This document shows positions 46,521-59,585 of a DNA stretch of 64,000 nt, piece after piece. Numbering within the stretch: the stretch's first letter is position 1; each line of letters starts with the position of its first letter. The stretch covers positions 31,910,501 through 31,974,500 of the forward strand of contig CP136890.1 in NCBI GenBank assembly GCA_034359265.1, in the 5' to 3' direction. The position numbers and the translations under genes are program-made. Source of the DNA: Canna indica. Taxonomy: Eukaryota; Streptophyta; Magnoliopsida; Zingiberales; Cannaceae. The notes beneath the pieces were generated by a model. The model worked only from the letters and a program-made list of their open reading frames with translations. It ran no database searches and was not told the DNA's origin.

Positions 46521-48670
46521 ATATCACACCCTAAAATTCGGGTATGATCGGCCAGAGTACTCCACGTACTCCAAAGCCTAACCTAACCAAGAGAATAACA
46601 AAATAGAAATCCTGAACAATTTTACAAAAATAGAAACCGACTTCCTAGCATTAATTATAATTAAACAAAAATCCAAATAGTAGTCCAAGCCAATAAATGT
46701 CCAAAACTCCTTTAAATAATCCAAATAAACAAGAACATAGTTTTTTTATTTAAAAGCAAAAACAAATCTAACACAGACCCATAACTAAAGAAAAAATATC
46801 AAAGACCCTACCGACTTGGGTATACATCCCCCAACCACAACGTGTCACGAGATCCGTCGTCGCTGACGTCACCAGCTGCGCTACTGCATCCCGATACCTC
46901 TTTGATCATGTCCAGGTGCAGAATGATACAACATATAAAGAGTAAGTCCAACTAAGAATTAGTGAGTGGCATAATCCTCTACAACCAAATCCAATGATTA
47001 ACAACCAATAGGTAAAGGATCTACAGATAAGCATATACCATATGCAGAAATAAGTATACATAATCACCAGTCATATGAGATGTAAATATCATCAAGTATA
47101 ATGATGTAAATGTCCAACCATCCATTTATAACCATAATGAGCATATCCAAAAGTACAATAAAATATAAAGATGATGTAAATATCCAACCATCCAAGCAAG
47201 CCACCCGGGTTGATCGTCAGTGTAGCGGTGCTAACGAGCTTCCCGATCCAGGGACCTGTCGGTCCTACAAGTCGGACGCTGATTACTGCTCTGTCTCTGC
47301 GTACTTTTCGCTCACACCACCCGAGTCAATCGTTAAAGTGGCGGCTGACGAGCTTCCCAGCCCACACTCGCAAGCACACCTAGGCATACATAAATCAACC
47401 AACCATTTTTATATAGGAGTAAAAGAAAGTAAATATAACATCCCCATGCCTCATTAACACCCAAGGACCCTCAATGTTCACGTATGGTTCATGCTAAAGA
47501 TATATCTCATTTTTAAACAGTAAAAGCAATTTATATTAAAGAGATCCCATGAGTTTATTTACAATAGTACATGCACAGGAAATTAACTCATATTAAGGAA
47601 CTTCATGAGATTTAATTTCAACCCGTGCTTGGACAAAATAAAATAATTCATATCAAATATTTTCAGAACTTCATAAGATTTAATTTTCATAAATGTAATG
47701 GTTGGAATTAAGTACTACAATTGAGGAGAGAATCAACTAACTTAAATAGAATCTAAATGTGATGATAGCAAATCAAGTGAAAGCCTAATTTGTCCGGCTA
47801 AGGGAGGACACAGTGAGCCACATGGGGCGGCATGTGCTTAAACAATTAAAGTAAGCATTCAATTTAAAAAGGAAATTAGAACTCATACCATCTATACACT
47901 TGAGAGTATTCATTTTTACTATATTTAAACCAGTTAACTATGTGATCAATAACAATTATCTCATACATCGAAATTAGCCAAAATCAATATATTAATCATC
48001 TCAATTAATATTGAAAATATTCAAGAAAAATATATCAAACGACCTCCGATCATAAATCGGACACCACCATCGCGTTCAGAACGCGAAATCCTATAACTTT
48101 CATATTTTTCTCAACTTCATCCGACAATTCTAGATCATCCAAATAATAAATTTTCTATTCTTATTTATTAATTAATTTCAAAAATCAAAATTCAAAAAAA
48201 TTCTTTTCTTTGAGGAAGAAGAAAGACGAGGTTTCCCGATGATCTACTCCGGCGGACTCGCGAAAATCGGCCCCGACTCGCGCCTCCCTCCTACAGCCGA
48301 TGCCTCTTCCTTGGTACCTTGAGTGTTGTGTGGCGCCCCAGCCATACAACCCAGTTATAAATAGATTCTGGGTTTAATTGATACCCCGAATTACTATTTG
48401 ATGGCCCACTTTTAACTCGACTAGAAAATTCATTATAAATACATTTTAAGTCTGATTCGAGTACCGATCGAACCGCTGAGTTCGTCTCGAGGTCTACTCT
48501 CACCATGACATGCCAAATTATAGAGATAATATAAATAAAATTTCTCAAAAAATTTCTACGTCAAAAACTTATCTGAATTAGACCTGAAAACTCCGCTAAC
48601 CCGTTTAACTTAAGTCCACGCTTTCCTTTTATAAAACCAAAATAAATTTAATCAAATTTTGGTTATCACG
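46521..48670 (-). mobile_element. Solo LTR in the LINE, gypsy type, about 2.15 kb
   Basis: On the + strand it begins TATCACACCCTAAAATTCGG and ends TTTTGGTTATCA. The LINE flanks contain GGTA on both sides, consistent with a target duplication. It is related to the next solo LTR: both have TATGATCRGCYAGAGTAC near the left end and the CAACATGTCACGAGA-type block in the middle. It contains no gag or pol. Confidence 0.65.
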
Positions 48671-49068
48671 TGGTAAGATCAAGAGAACTAGAATTGGTAA
48701 TTATATTAGGATTAATAAGTTGTTGATAAGCCAGAGGTAGGCTTGAAAGAGAGAGTTCCATTTCACTATGCTGAGATAAGGAATCCTCTTGAATAGATAA
48801 GGAGTCCTCATGGTCAGATTCATATGTTACCTCAATAGTGTGACGAAACTCGGTGTGAGAAGTAGATCCTAAAGTTATTGTCTTTTTCCTAGGTTTATCC
48901 AACTTAGACTGAGCCTTAGAGGGCTCCCTCCTGATTTCCTCAGGAGCCTTAGCCTCCTCCATTTGGTTCGAGGAATCAGATTTTGCTAGCATTCTATGTT
49001 CTTTATCCTGAATAGGGGATATATTCAAGGGTGAGTAACTAGTTTACCCAGTAGTGCGTCGACGAGGT
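48671..49068 (-). pseudogene. LINE ORF1 C-terminal piece
   Basis: The frame is open for 120 codons and mostly Ser/Glu/Lys-rich (for example RREPSKAQSKLDKPRKK). There is no domain, but it sits between two solo LTRs in the same orientation as the other ORF1 pieces. Such low-complexity C-termini are usual after the CCHC knuckle of plant L1 ORF1. Confidence 0.6.
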
Positions 49069-51401
49069 TGTCACACCCCAAACCCGGTATGATCAGCTAG
49101 AGTACGCCACGTATCCCGAAGTCTAACTCAACAACCACGTCTAGAAGTATACTAAACATGAACATTTATAAATAAGAAGAAATAGAAACAGACTTCTACA
49201 AACATCTCAAATCACCAACTCAAGAATGACCAAAAGTTCAAATTAGTTTTCAGAAATATAAATAACTAGTCAAATGACACCTCAATCATAAGGAAATGTG
49301 GAAACATGAAGACCCGAGTCTACATGACTCAAATGACTATAAAGAAAAACAAACATGACTCAGGTATCCCCCTCGACCACAACATGTCACGAGACCCACT
49401 GCCTTGCCGCCACCAGTCGCGCTACTACACCCCGGTACCTCTCTGTTTTCGTTCAGGTGCTGAAAAATAACATAATGAGAGGGTAAATCCAACTAGGACT
49501 TAGTGAGCAGATCAGTCCTCAATCAATCATAATCAACATCATGAAATCCAACATAAAAGCAGGCATATGAGAATAAGCATAAATAAATAACATCAATGAT
49601 GCCCACCCTCCTATACATAGGGAACAACCGTCCACAAATATAATACCAAGTAAATGTATGCAAGCCAAATGCCTCATCTCAAACACATGAATGCCTCCGG
49701 ACCCGTCGGTCCCACATAGCCACATAGGGTAGGTAGGCGGTGTGGCCTCCGAGTTACCACCCAGCCCAGTGTCGTCTCTTTAGGGCATGTCCTCTCCTCA
49801 CCGACACGGGCTCTTCCGATCCATTTCTTTGGGGCATACGTTCCCCTCACCGATCGAACTTCTGAAATGATGTCATAATCGTCTCTTTGGGGTATACCCT
49901 CCTCCCCTCACCGGTGAGGCTTCCGGGAAACATGCATCATCCACATCACACACGCATATAACAATATAATAAAAAGGAAAGAACACATCACTATGCAGAT
50001 ATATCGGAGGTAAGCTAGAGACATACCTCCGCCCTGCATATCCTCATGTCATTCATCATAACTCATAAGCTTATAACAAAAGTGCTCAAGCCGCACGATA
50101 ATCAAATATAATAAAGCAAGCTAGGAATATAAATTCAACACGCATTCTGACACCAAAATCCGACACAAGTGCATATCAACATAAAGTACATGTAAGTAGT
50201 TAAATAATAAGCATGAATGACCCTTAAGAAGGTACTACAATCATATGAGCCTACACGATATGTCACCCACCCTTGTGACCCCTAGCCGCATACCCTAGGC
50301 TGGCCTATACCCTCACCCGAATGCCCTAAAGGCAAAAAGGGGGTTCGGCCCTTATGGATACCCCTTAGGTCAACCCAACCGAGTGTCATCCTAAAACCCC
50401 AATGTCTCTAGATGTTCATATGTCCTTGTTTTCCCTAGTTATAGGTCTCTACTCTTATTCAACATCTAGTAAATAACGTAGAAACCCTTAGAGTGTAATC
50501 CTTATGTGTAAAAATTATTTCATAGACCCTAACATAATTAATTATGGCCGGCCACCCCTTAGAGTTCATAAGGAACCCCTAGGGGGGGAGGGGGCACACC
50601 CTAACCCTAGATTTTCTTCCCTTAATCAAGGTATTAAGCCAAGCATCAAGAAACAACAAGATTAAGAACCACCAAGATCAAGGAAGAAGCAAGATCAAGA
50701 TGGAACATCAAATATCAAGAAGAAGAAGAAGGGGCGGCTCAAGAAAAAGAGGGGCGGGCCAATCTCCAAATTCTGATCCGATAAATTCATGATGACAACG
50801 AGAAATCCCTTAATCCAATCATCAAACCCAATACGAGAAAACACACAAAAATCCAGCAAAAACCCCATGACATAGGGGCGGCGGCATGAGGAAGAATATG
50901 AGGGAAAGAGGATTAATCCACTCACCTCAAGGAAGAAATCGGAAGGGAAGAAGATGCTAATAATCCTCCTACGATCGACGCCGACGAACTCGCGAAATTC
51001 CGGCTCCAATCGGCTCCTCCTCCTCCGATCGCCTCTCTCCCTCTCCCTCGGGTGGCGTGTGGCTAAAACTGTAGCCGTGCGCCCTTCGAAGCCTTTTATG
51101 GGCCCTAGTTGGCCCAAATTACCAAAATGCCCTCACTTAAACGACTCCATTTCTAAAACCCATATCTAGCCCGATCTAACTCCGAATCGAGTTCCGATTG
51201 AACCGTTAGATTCGACTCGAGGCCCTCTATCACCCTAGCATGCTAAATCACATAGGCATAGTAAAAAAAAAATCCTAAATTTTTCTACATAAATTATCTA
51301 CTCGAGTTTAATCCCGGAGTTCTTCTCTAGTCCGCGCTAACTCGAGCCCACGATTCCTTGCTTAAAGATAAAATATAATTATTAAAATTTTGGGCATTAC
51401 A
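49069..51401 (-). mobile_element. Second solo LTR in the LINE, gypsy type, 2.33 kb
   Basis: It runs from TGTCACACCCCAAACCCGGT to TTTTGGGCATTACA on the + strand. It contains no coding domain. Short repeated blocks at 49740-49930 (CGTCTCTTTGGGGYAT... CCCCTCACCG) lie inside. The flanks do not show a clear 5-bp duplication. Confidence 0.7.
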
Positions 51402-51643
51402 TATGTCATCTTCGCTGAACCTGAATCCAAGGACCACAATGTGGTTCCAAGGTTAGTCTTGGGTCATCTAGAGGGGAACCCTAAGGCTCATGGGGAAGGT
51501 TGGGTAAGGGAGATTTAGAATTAGAGTTAGGAAGATTATGATTAGAGAGTTCTAATTGGAATAAGGAGGAGAGGAATTAGAACTCACAAAGGAGTTTTTA
51601 GAGGCCTTTTTAGGGCAATCAGATTCTAAATGACCCATGAGGT
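51402..51643 (-). pseudogene. LINE ORF1 piece with second half of the CCHC knuckle
   Basis: The - strand reads LMGHLESDCPKKASKN. Joined to CFQCG read from the other side of the Copia element (about 59590-59610), it gives a C-x2-C-x4-H-x4-C knuckle. The Copia element inserted inside this motif. Confidence 0.8.
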
Positions 51644-53178
51644 TGAAGTCGAAATGGCAACACTAGAGGGGGGATGAATAGTGTGTTAACTAAATTAATT
51701 AGCCTAAATTAAATTTTAGTCATTTCTCAAATCGTTTAGGCAATTTACGATTGAATGATTTGATGCGGAAGCGATATAAACAATTAAGCACAAGCAACAA
51801 TAAATAACAATGCTAACACAATAATTTATAGTGGTTCAGCCCCAATGCCTACTCCACTACCTAAGCACCCCGCTTAGAATTTCCAAACTAGGTTTACTAG
51901 ATTAATTCTTATTTTCCTTACAATGAGGACTTTGACTCGAAGAGTCGCACTCTCGACCTAAGGTACTTCCACACCCGGAAGTCTCCGCCTTCTTATCGAG
52001 AGCACTCTTCCACCTCAACCCTAAGGGACAACTAAACTAATCCTAGTAAAAACTAAGTTTACACAAGTGGTTTTACACCTTCACAATAAGGTAACCACTT
52101 TCACACAAGAAGACCTAAAACTCGATCTTCGTACAAACCCAAATCAAAGAAAAATAGTTCAACTAACAGATAAAAATTACAATGAAAAGAGCTTAGAAAT
52201 AAAACCAAGATTAAATGATCTTTTCAATCCTTTAGAACCTCCAACTCGCCCAGTTGTAGAGCTTGAATTGAAACCCGAGTTGAGGAGCAGTTGGCGCTTT
52301 GAAGAAGAACTCGACGGAAGAGTAGAGCGTGTTGTAATCGATCTTAATCGATCTTTGGAATGCTCAAATCACTTCTAAATTACTCAATTAAATCTGTGAG
52401 AGAGGTTAAAAGAGTTAGATGAGATATATCTATACCCTCTCGAAGAAACGGCAGCTCAATGGATAGAAAACTATTCGTTGCAGACGCTCGGTCGATTGGT
52501 CGATCGATCGCTCACAGCGATCGCTGCATCTTCTCTTTGTGCAGTCGACCGATGGGTCGACCGCCCAGATGCAAGTCTTGCGATCTGCATTCGGTTGACC
52601 CATCGGTCGACCGACGCAGGTTACGCTTCAGGCGATCCGCAGACCTATCGGTCGACCGACAGAGCTACTGCCCATTTTGAGCTTTGGTCGGTCGACCGCC
52701 CGATCGACCGAAGTAGCTTATGCTGCTTTTTATCTTCGGTCGGTCGACCGACCGGTAGACCGAGGTAGCCTTTACGATAGCTACTGCCACTTTTTACCTA
52801 CATTGGATCGATCGCCCAGTCGACCAAACCTAGGCTGAATTTGTTTTCTTCAGCCTTTTTTCTTGCACGCTTCATTTCCGAGTTTTGGCTTTCAACGAGC
52901 ATCAACTTGGAGAGCTAATGTTGTTTGATCTTTGGACTCGTCCAATGCGACTTTGGTGCTCACGTCGATCTTCGAGACATTTCCGCGACGAACCCGAGAG
53001 CGACAATCAATGTCCTTCCGATTTTTGATTTCTTTCGATATTTTCGATCGAGGACATCGAACGCTAACTGATATAAAACTTGAAACTAATTTCTCATCGA
53101 AATATTAGTTCCATGTTTGTTATCATCAAAACCGAGATTAATAGATTAAGACCAAGGTTGAAAACCTAAAGCTAACAA
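51644..53178 (-). repeat. Copia LTR, 3' copy
   Basis: On the + strand it runs from TGAAGTCGAAATGGCAACAC to AAGCTAACA. At 52485-52830 it has a cluster of GGTCGACC/CGATCGACC palindromic words. By eye there are about a dozen substitutions relative to the other LTR over the first 350 bp, so the insertion is not very recent. Confidence 0.9.
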
Positions 53179-56100
53179 TCTCTCCCTTTTTGATGATGAC
53201 AAACATCCTTAAAAATATATATTCATTAAAGCATATAGGATATCAACTAAGGGGTTTCTCCCCCTATCAACATGCATATTTATGAAAATAAACTCCTCCT
53301 ATCTATATGCATAGATCTCCTATATTTTCCTCCCATTTACCTATAATTTTCTCCCCAATTTTCTTATACTTTTCTCTCCTTTTTTTCCTATACATTTCTC
53401 CCCCTTTTGACATCAATCAAAAAGGGCAAGAAGGTCAATCTAGTCAAAGGGATGAAGAACAAATATTTTTTCATGAAGTTGAGACTCTAAAGATTATTTT
53501 TCATGAAACATGAAAATCTCAACCAAATGGATGAAAAACAAATATTTAATGTAAAAATTAAATCATACATGATATGTTCAAAACTAAATATTTGCATTCA
53601 AAGTTAAATCATGTATGTTCTCAAGCATATATGAACTTAGCATGATTTCATTCAAAGTATGCTTGAAATCATGAAAATGCTAAGTATCAAATTTGGCTAT
53701 CTACTCATGTTTTCTCATATTTAGGCATCTAGACATCAAACATAAGAGAATGTAAGTCTATGAATCAAGTTTGGGCTTAAGATGAAATTTTTAAGTTATG
53801 TTGTTGACTTAGGTCAACATATACTTCAAGTTTTGAAAGGAATCAAACTTTTAAATCTATACAACATCATATTTTCGATGAAAAACTTTGGTACCAATTT
53901 TTGGATGAAAATTTTGATACCAAATATTGAATGGTCATTTGAAATGCATGAATAAAGTTTGAACTCAAAAGAATTTTCAAAGACCATTTTTCATCCTATA
54001 TTGATTTTAATAAACAAATGGATATTTCTAGCTATCATCCAAGATATTAAAATCATTCTTAGAAATGATTTTACTCAAGAAATTATGTGAATGATATTAG
54101 AAATGGAATCCAAATGGTATACATGAGTTTTCATTTGAAGTTTTTTTTTTTGAAGAAGAATCAAAGTATCAAAAAGATTGGTATTTCAAATAAGTGATAC
54201 TTTGAGTTTTCGAAATTCAACTTCAAAAATTTACTTTAAATCCGATTCTTGATGAAATTTTTTGAAATTTTTACTGATAAAACTAGATTTTTCAGTGAAT
54301 GTGTAGTTTCAAGAAACACCTGAAAATGATTTTTCTATATTTCTCTAGAAATAACTGAAATTGATACCAATTGTAGGTCGAAATGGTATTTTTGTAATTT
54401 TCAGTTATTTTTTAGAACTTTTTCAATTTTCATTCAAACTTTCATGACACCACATGATGGTCATATAAAGAGTATATGTCAAGTTTGAAATAAAAATTAT
54501 GTCCTTAAGTCAAGATATCAACCTAGCATGGTTTCATTTAAAATTAAACTAGTTTTTATGAAACTTGCTAAGTTTCAATCTTAACATTTACTCATGATTT
54601 TTCAAACTTAAACCTATGGATACCTAACATGAGTAAATCTAAACATGTTCCTCAAATATGGATTATAAATGAGACCACTAAGTTAATTGGTTGACTTGGG
54701 TCAACTTGGTTCAAAAGAGGTAAGCATGAATTGACATCTATGTCATTTTATCCATATGTATATGAATTTTTCACTATAAGTGCTTGGAAATATGTCATAC
54801 CTATTCCTAAATATGTTTATGAAGTTTGGACTTAAAATCAAGTGTCCAAGTCAATTTGTTGACTTTGGTCAAACTTCTCAAGCTTAAGTCCTCTAATGTG
54901 ATCTAGTTATCACATTGTTCATCTAGATATGAATTTTCAATTTTAAATACCTAGACTCATGTGATATGTGTATCTAAACATGTTTGTTTAATTTTCAACT
55001 TAAAGTGAAGTCTCTAAAAAAAAAAATTTCAACCTAGTCCGATTTCATAAATATCATGATATCATGAAATGAGCTAATTTATCAAAATATTTCTTACTCA
55101 TGAAAATTCAAATATTTATCATGCATAATCAATCATGAGCATAGAGAAATCATTTAATCATAGGTATTTAAATAATTTTTGCAAAATTAAATCCATACCT
55201 TAGTCTTAGAGATTTTGCCCAACTTTTCATTTCTTTTTTTATTTTCTTTTAGATAGCATAGTCTTTCTTAACATTCACAACTTACAAGTAGACTTCATTA
55301 GTAGCATAATAAAATAATATGCCTACAAGCAAGCTAACATACTAAATAGCAAAGGTTCAATACAAAGTTTCATTAAAAAAAATTTAACCTATGCTAGATA
55401 GAAAAGATTCATTTCAATGAGAATATCATGATATCAAAATGAATCCAAGGGATCTTAAGATGTGAAACATTTGAGGGATAAGGTCCCTAAACATGTTTAA
55501 CTAGTTTTGACTTAAAGGAATGTCTCTAATAGTAAGTATCAACCTAGAGCAAGTTTCATTTAATGAAATTTGCCTAAGTACTAAAATTATACATACTCAT
55601 GAAAATTCAAGGGTTTACCATGCAATTCTAATCATGAGTATTGAGACATTATTTAAGCTTAAGCATTGAGGTATAACACTAAGATTTTGAATTTATCAAA
55701 GTTATACCTTATTCATGATAATTTGCCAAACTAATCTTTTTCTTCCTAGTTTTGACTTAAAGGAATGTCTCTAATAGTAAGTATCAACCTAGAGCAAGTT
55801 TCATTTAATGAAATTTGCCTAAGTACTAAAATTCTACATACTCATGAAAATTCAAGGGTTTACCATGCAATTCTAATCATGAGTATTGAGACATTATTTA
55901 AGCTTAAGCATTGAGGTATAACACTAAGATTTTGAATTTATCAAAGTTATACCTTATTCATGATAATTTGTCAAACTAATCTTTTTCTTCCTAATTATTA
56001 GTCTTCCTAAAATACTTATAACTTGCAAGTAAGCTACACTAATATTTTAGAGAAAATATAGCTACTTAGCAAGTTAACCAAACCAAAAAGCAAAGAGAAG

Positions 56101-56568
56101 CATCAAATATCATTATAAAAGTTCACTTTGCTATATAGTTTGAAATCCATTTCAAAATATATTATCATGAATCCAAAATGAATTTTAAGAGATCACAAAT
56201 GTAATATTAATGAAAATATGATCTCCAACCCTCCCTATTGGTTGATAACTGAAAGGCCACAATGAACCTATGATTTGGAACCGCAAGGTCGCTTAGGCCC
56301 ATTACAGGCCACATAGGTCTCCGAAGAGATTGGGAAATCAAAATCAAAAATCATTTCATAAAGAACTCTTTAACAAGAGCGGGGAAAACAACTCAAATTA
56401 GATATATATCATAACTCCAACTTAAATGAGGCAAACCAAAGTAAGGAGATGATACCAACATATTTGATGCCAATTTTACCTAAGGCATCTAGGTGAAAGC
56501 TTGAAGTTGCAACCATAAAAGGATTCTTCATTCAACTCTTTGGTCAACTTCAACACGTCATCAATCTT
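53179..56568. other. Non-coding interior of the Copia element
   Basis: The sequence is AT-rich, with loosely repeated phrases such as TCATGAAAATTCAAG, AATTTGCCTAAG and GACTTAGGTCAACTT. No ORF over 70 codons resembles a pol domain on either strand. This is where protease-integrase-RT should be. Confidence 0.7.
55501..55990. repeat. Tandem duplication, period 245 bp
   Basis: 55501-55745 and 55746-55990 are nearly identical, both starting CTAGTTTTGACTTAAAGGAA. I see only a couple of substitutions (for example ATTATACA versus ATTCTACA). It lies in the non-coding part of the Copia element. Confidence 0.9.
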
Positions 56569-58018
56569 TCATTCTTGTGTGGTAGCTCCCCCTACAATAG
56601 AAGATGAGATCTTTGGTACCCAAATGGCTTTGGGTCCTTGGGGGTTAGATGACCTAAGGATCCAAAGTGTCTTAGCAACACTTGGATTTCTTTTAAATGC
56701 ACAATCATGAATTGCATGGTCATATATCCCACAATAAAAACAATTTTCATGAAATTTTTTCTTTTGGACATGAGGTTTAAAGGAAGAATGTTTGACATGA
56801 GAATGATGATGAACCTTAACATTCTTTACATAAGCATTTTTATTTTTAGAGTTCTTAAAGGAAGATACATTTGATAGATCATTGATTTTCCTATTTAAGA
56901 ATACAGCCTCATTTTTTAAATCACTCATGGATTTGTGAATAACATGCAATTGAGATTTCATCATAGTATTTTCATTTTTGATCTTTGTATTTTCTACTTT
57001 CAAATTTTCAATCTCAACTTTTGAGATATTTTTCAATTCATTTTTCAAATCATCATTTTTATTTTTCAAATCAATATTCTCACTTTTTAAGTCTTCAATT
57101 TCAATCTTAAAATTATCATGGCAAGAATTACTAGTTCTCAAAACATCAATACTGCCATGGCAATCAACACTTGAGGAACTTAGATTTGCCTTTAAATTTT
57201 CATTTTCTAATTCTAGAGCTTGCAAATCCTTAGTAAGCCTAGAATTAACTTTTTTAATTTTCTTCATTTCTTTACTCTTTTTCAAAAGCATGGCACACAT
57301 ATTTTGACATTCTTCTATTAATTCTTCATATGACATTTTGAGTGAATGAGAAGAACTAGCATCACTATCATATGTTATATCTTTATCATGACTAAAAGTA
57401 GAATATTGTACCTCATCATGGATGCCCATGAGGCAAACTTTGGATGTGCCTTCATAGTCATGACAAGAGGATGCTTCTTGTGATTTGGAGGTGGATGTTG
57501 AAGCATTTGTCCTCCTTTTGGCATTCTTCTTTGATAAAGGACAATTCCTCTTAATGTGCCCCTTTTCCTTGCACAAGTAGCATATCACTTTTCTTTTTCG
57601 ACTTTTCGATTTGCTTCTTTGACTAGAAACACTAAGATCATCAAAACCGAGGTTAGTACTAGGGGGATGACCATTGTCATCACCACCCTCAATGAAAGTA
57701 TTAAGCTCTTTGGTTTTAGCATAATCATATAACATATTTAATGTTGCCCACATATCAAAGGCCGAAGTGCAGTGCATGATTTTTTCAAGGATGCTATAAG
57801 GTAAGGTACAAAAAATACTATACATAGCATCTCCATTAAATTGAAACATTCTCTTATCATGTTCACTCCAATTATGCATGTCAACCTTAGGTTCAATGTA
57901 TTCTAATTTAATCATGTTATAAACATCGAAACCTCTAGTCTTTAAGTAGGTATATATTCTAGACTTCCAAAGATCAAAGTTTGATTCAAGATTGAGACTA
58001 GATGTAGAGGAGACGGTG
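56569..58018 (-). CDS. Copia gag (DUF4219/UBN2 type) with two CCHC knuckles
   Basis: This is the capsid/nucleocapsid protein that packages element RNA. From the Met at 57915 the frame is open for 448 codons. The same frame extends upstream to about 58018 (SSTSSLNLESNFDLWKSRIY), which is the usual gag N-terminus, but no ATG is present there, so the original start seems lost. The UBN2-like region holds HNWSEHDKRMFQFNGDAMYS and CTSAFDMWATL. Two knuckles follow: CYLCKEKGHIKRNC and CFYCGIYDHAIHDC. Between them lies a long Lys/Asn/Glu-rich coiled coil. It has stayed largely open although pol is gone. It may be a remnant rather than an expressed protein. Confidence 0.85.
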
Positions 58019-58051
58019 AAATCTCAATCTACGACCCGCTCTGATACCAAT

Positions 58052-59585
58052 TGAAGTCGAAATGGCAACACTAGAGGGGGGGTGAATAGTGTGTTAACTA
58101 AATTAATTAGCCTAAATTAAATTTTAGTCGTTTCTCAAATCGTTTAGGCAATTTACGATTGAATGATTTGATGCGGAAGCAATATAAACAATTAAGCACA
58201 AGCAATAATAAATAACAATGCTAACACAGTAATTTATAGTGGTTCGGTCCCAATGCCAACTTTACTACCTAAGCACCCCGCTTAGAATTTCCAAACTAGG
58301 TTTACTAGATTAATTCTTATTTCCCTTACAATGAGGACTTTGACTCGAAGAGTCGCACTCTCAACCTAAGGTACTTCCACACCCGAAAGTCTTTGTCTTC
58401 TTATCGAGAGCACTCTTCCACCTCAACCCTAAGGGACAACTAAACTAATTCTAGTAAAAACTAAGTTTACACAAGTGGCTTTACACCTTCACAATAAGGT
58501 AACCACTTTCACACAAGAAGACCTAACACCCGGTCTTCGTACAAACCCAAATCAAAGAAAAATAGTTCAACTAACAGATAAAAATTACAATGAAAAGAGC
58601 TTAGAAATAAAACCAAGATTAAATGCTCTTTTCAATCCTTCAAAACCTCCAACTCGCCCAGTCGTAGAGATCGAATTGAAACTCGAGTTGAGGAGCAGTT
58701 GGCGCTTTGAAGAAGAACTCGATGGAAGAGCAGAGCGTGCTGCAATCAATCTTTGGAAGGCTCAAATCACTTCTAAATTACCCAATTAAATCTGTGAGAG
58801 AGGTTAAAAGAGTTAGATGACATATATTTATACTCTCTCGAAGAAACGGTAGCTCAACGGATAGAAAACTATCCGTTACAGACGCTCGGTCGATTGGTCG
58901 GTAAACCGACCGATCGACCGCTCACAGCGACCGCTACATCTTCTCTCTGTGCGGTTGATCGACGGGTCGATCACCCAGACGGAAGTCTTGTGATCCACCA
59001 TTCGGTCGACCCATCGGTCGACTGATGCAGGTTATGCTTCAGGAGATCCGCAGACTGGTCGACCGATCGATCGACAGACAGAGCTACTGCCCATTTTGGG
59101 CTTCGATCATCCGACCGCCCGACCGACCGAAGTAGCTTTTGCTACTTTTTATCTTCAATCGATCGACCGATCGTCGATCGACCGAGTAGCCTTTATGATG
59201 GCTACTGCCACTTTTTACCTATATTCGGTCGACCGAACCTAGGCTGAATTTGCTTTCTTCGGCCTTTTTTCTTACGCGCTTCATTTCCGAGTTCCTGCTT
59301 TCAACGAGCATCAACTTGGAGAGCTAAGGATGTTTAATCTTTGGACTCGTCCAATGCGACTTTGGTGCCCACGTCGATCTTCAAGACATTTTCACGACGA
59401 ACCCGAGCGCGACGATCAATGTCCTTCCTATTTTTGATTTCTTCCGATATTTTCGATCGAGGACATCGAACGCTAACTGATATGGAACCTGAATTGATCT
59501 CTCACTGAAATATTAGTTCCATGTTTGTTATCATCAAAACCAAGATTAAAAGATTAAGACCAAGGTTAAAAACCTAAAGCCAACG
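58052..59585 (-). repeat. Copia LTR, 5' copy
   Basis: This is the partner of 51644-53178. Its outer end on the - strand reads CGTTGGC instead of TGTTAGC, so the terminal T of TG...CA has mutated. GGTCGACC-type words cluster at 58880-59240. Confidence 0.88.

Larger units (their letters stand above)
51644..59585 (-). mobile_element. Gag-only SIRE-like Copia retrotransposon, 7.9 kb
   Basis: It has two LTRs of 1.53 kb, a tRNA-Met primer site TGGTATCAGAGC on the - strand just inside the right LTR (complement of about 58039-58050), and a purine tract AAAAAGGGAGAGAT just inside the left LTR. The target duplication is GAGGT (left) and GAGGC (right), one change. The internal 4.87 kb has a gag ORF but no protease, integrase, reverse transcriptase or RNase H. 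The 3.4 kb where pol should lie is AT-rich and non-coding. It must use another element's enzymes. Confidence 0.9.

Noticed and set aside
52459..52768. ORFs with RSTDR / SVDRPIDRS repeats
   Set aside because: They come from the GGTCGACC palindromic words of the Copia LTR.
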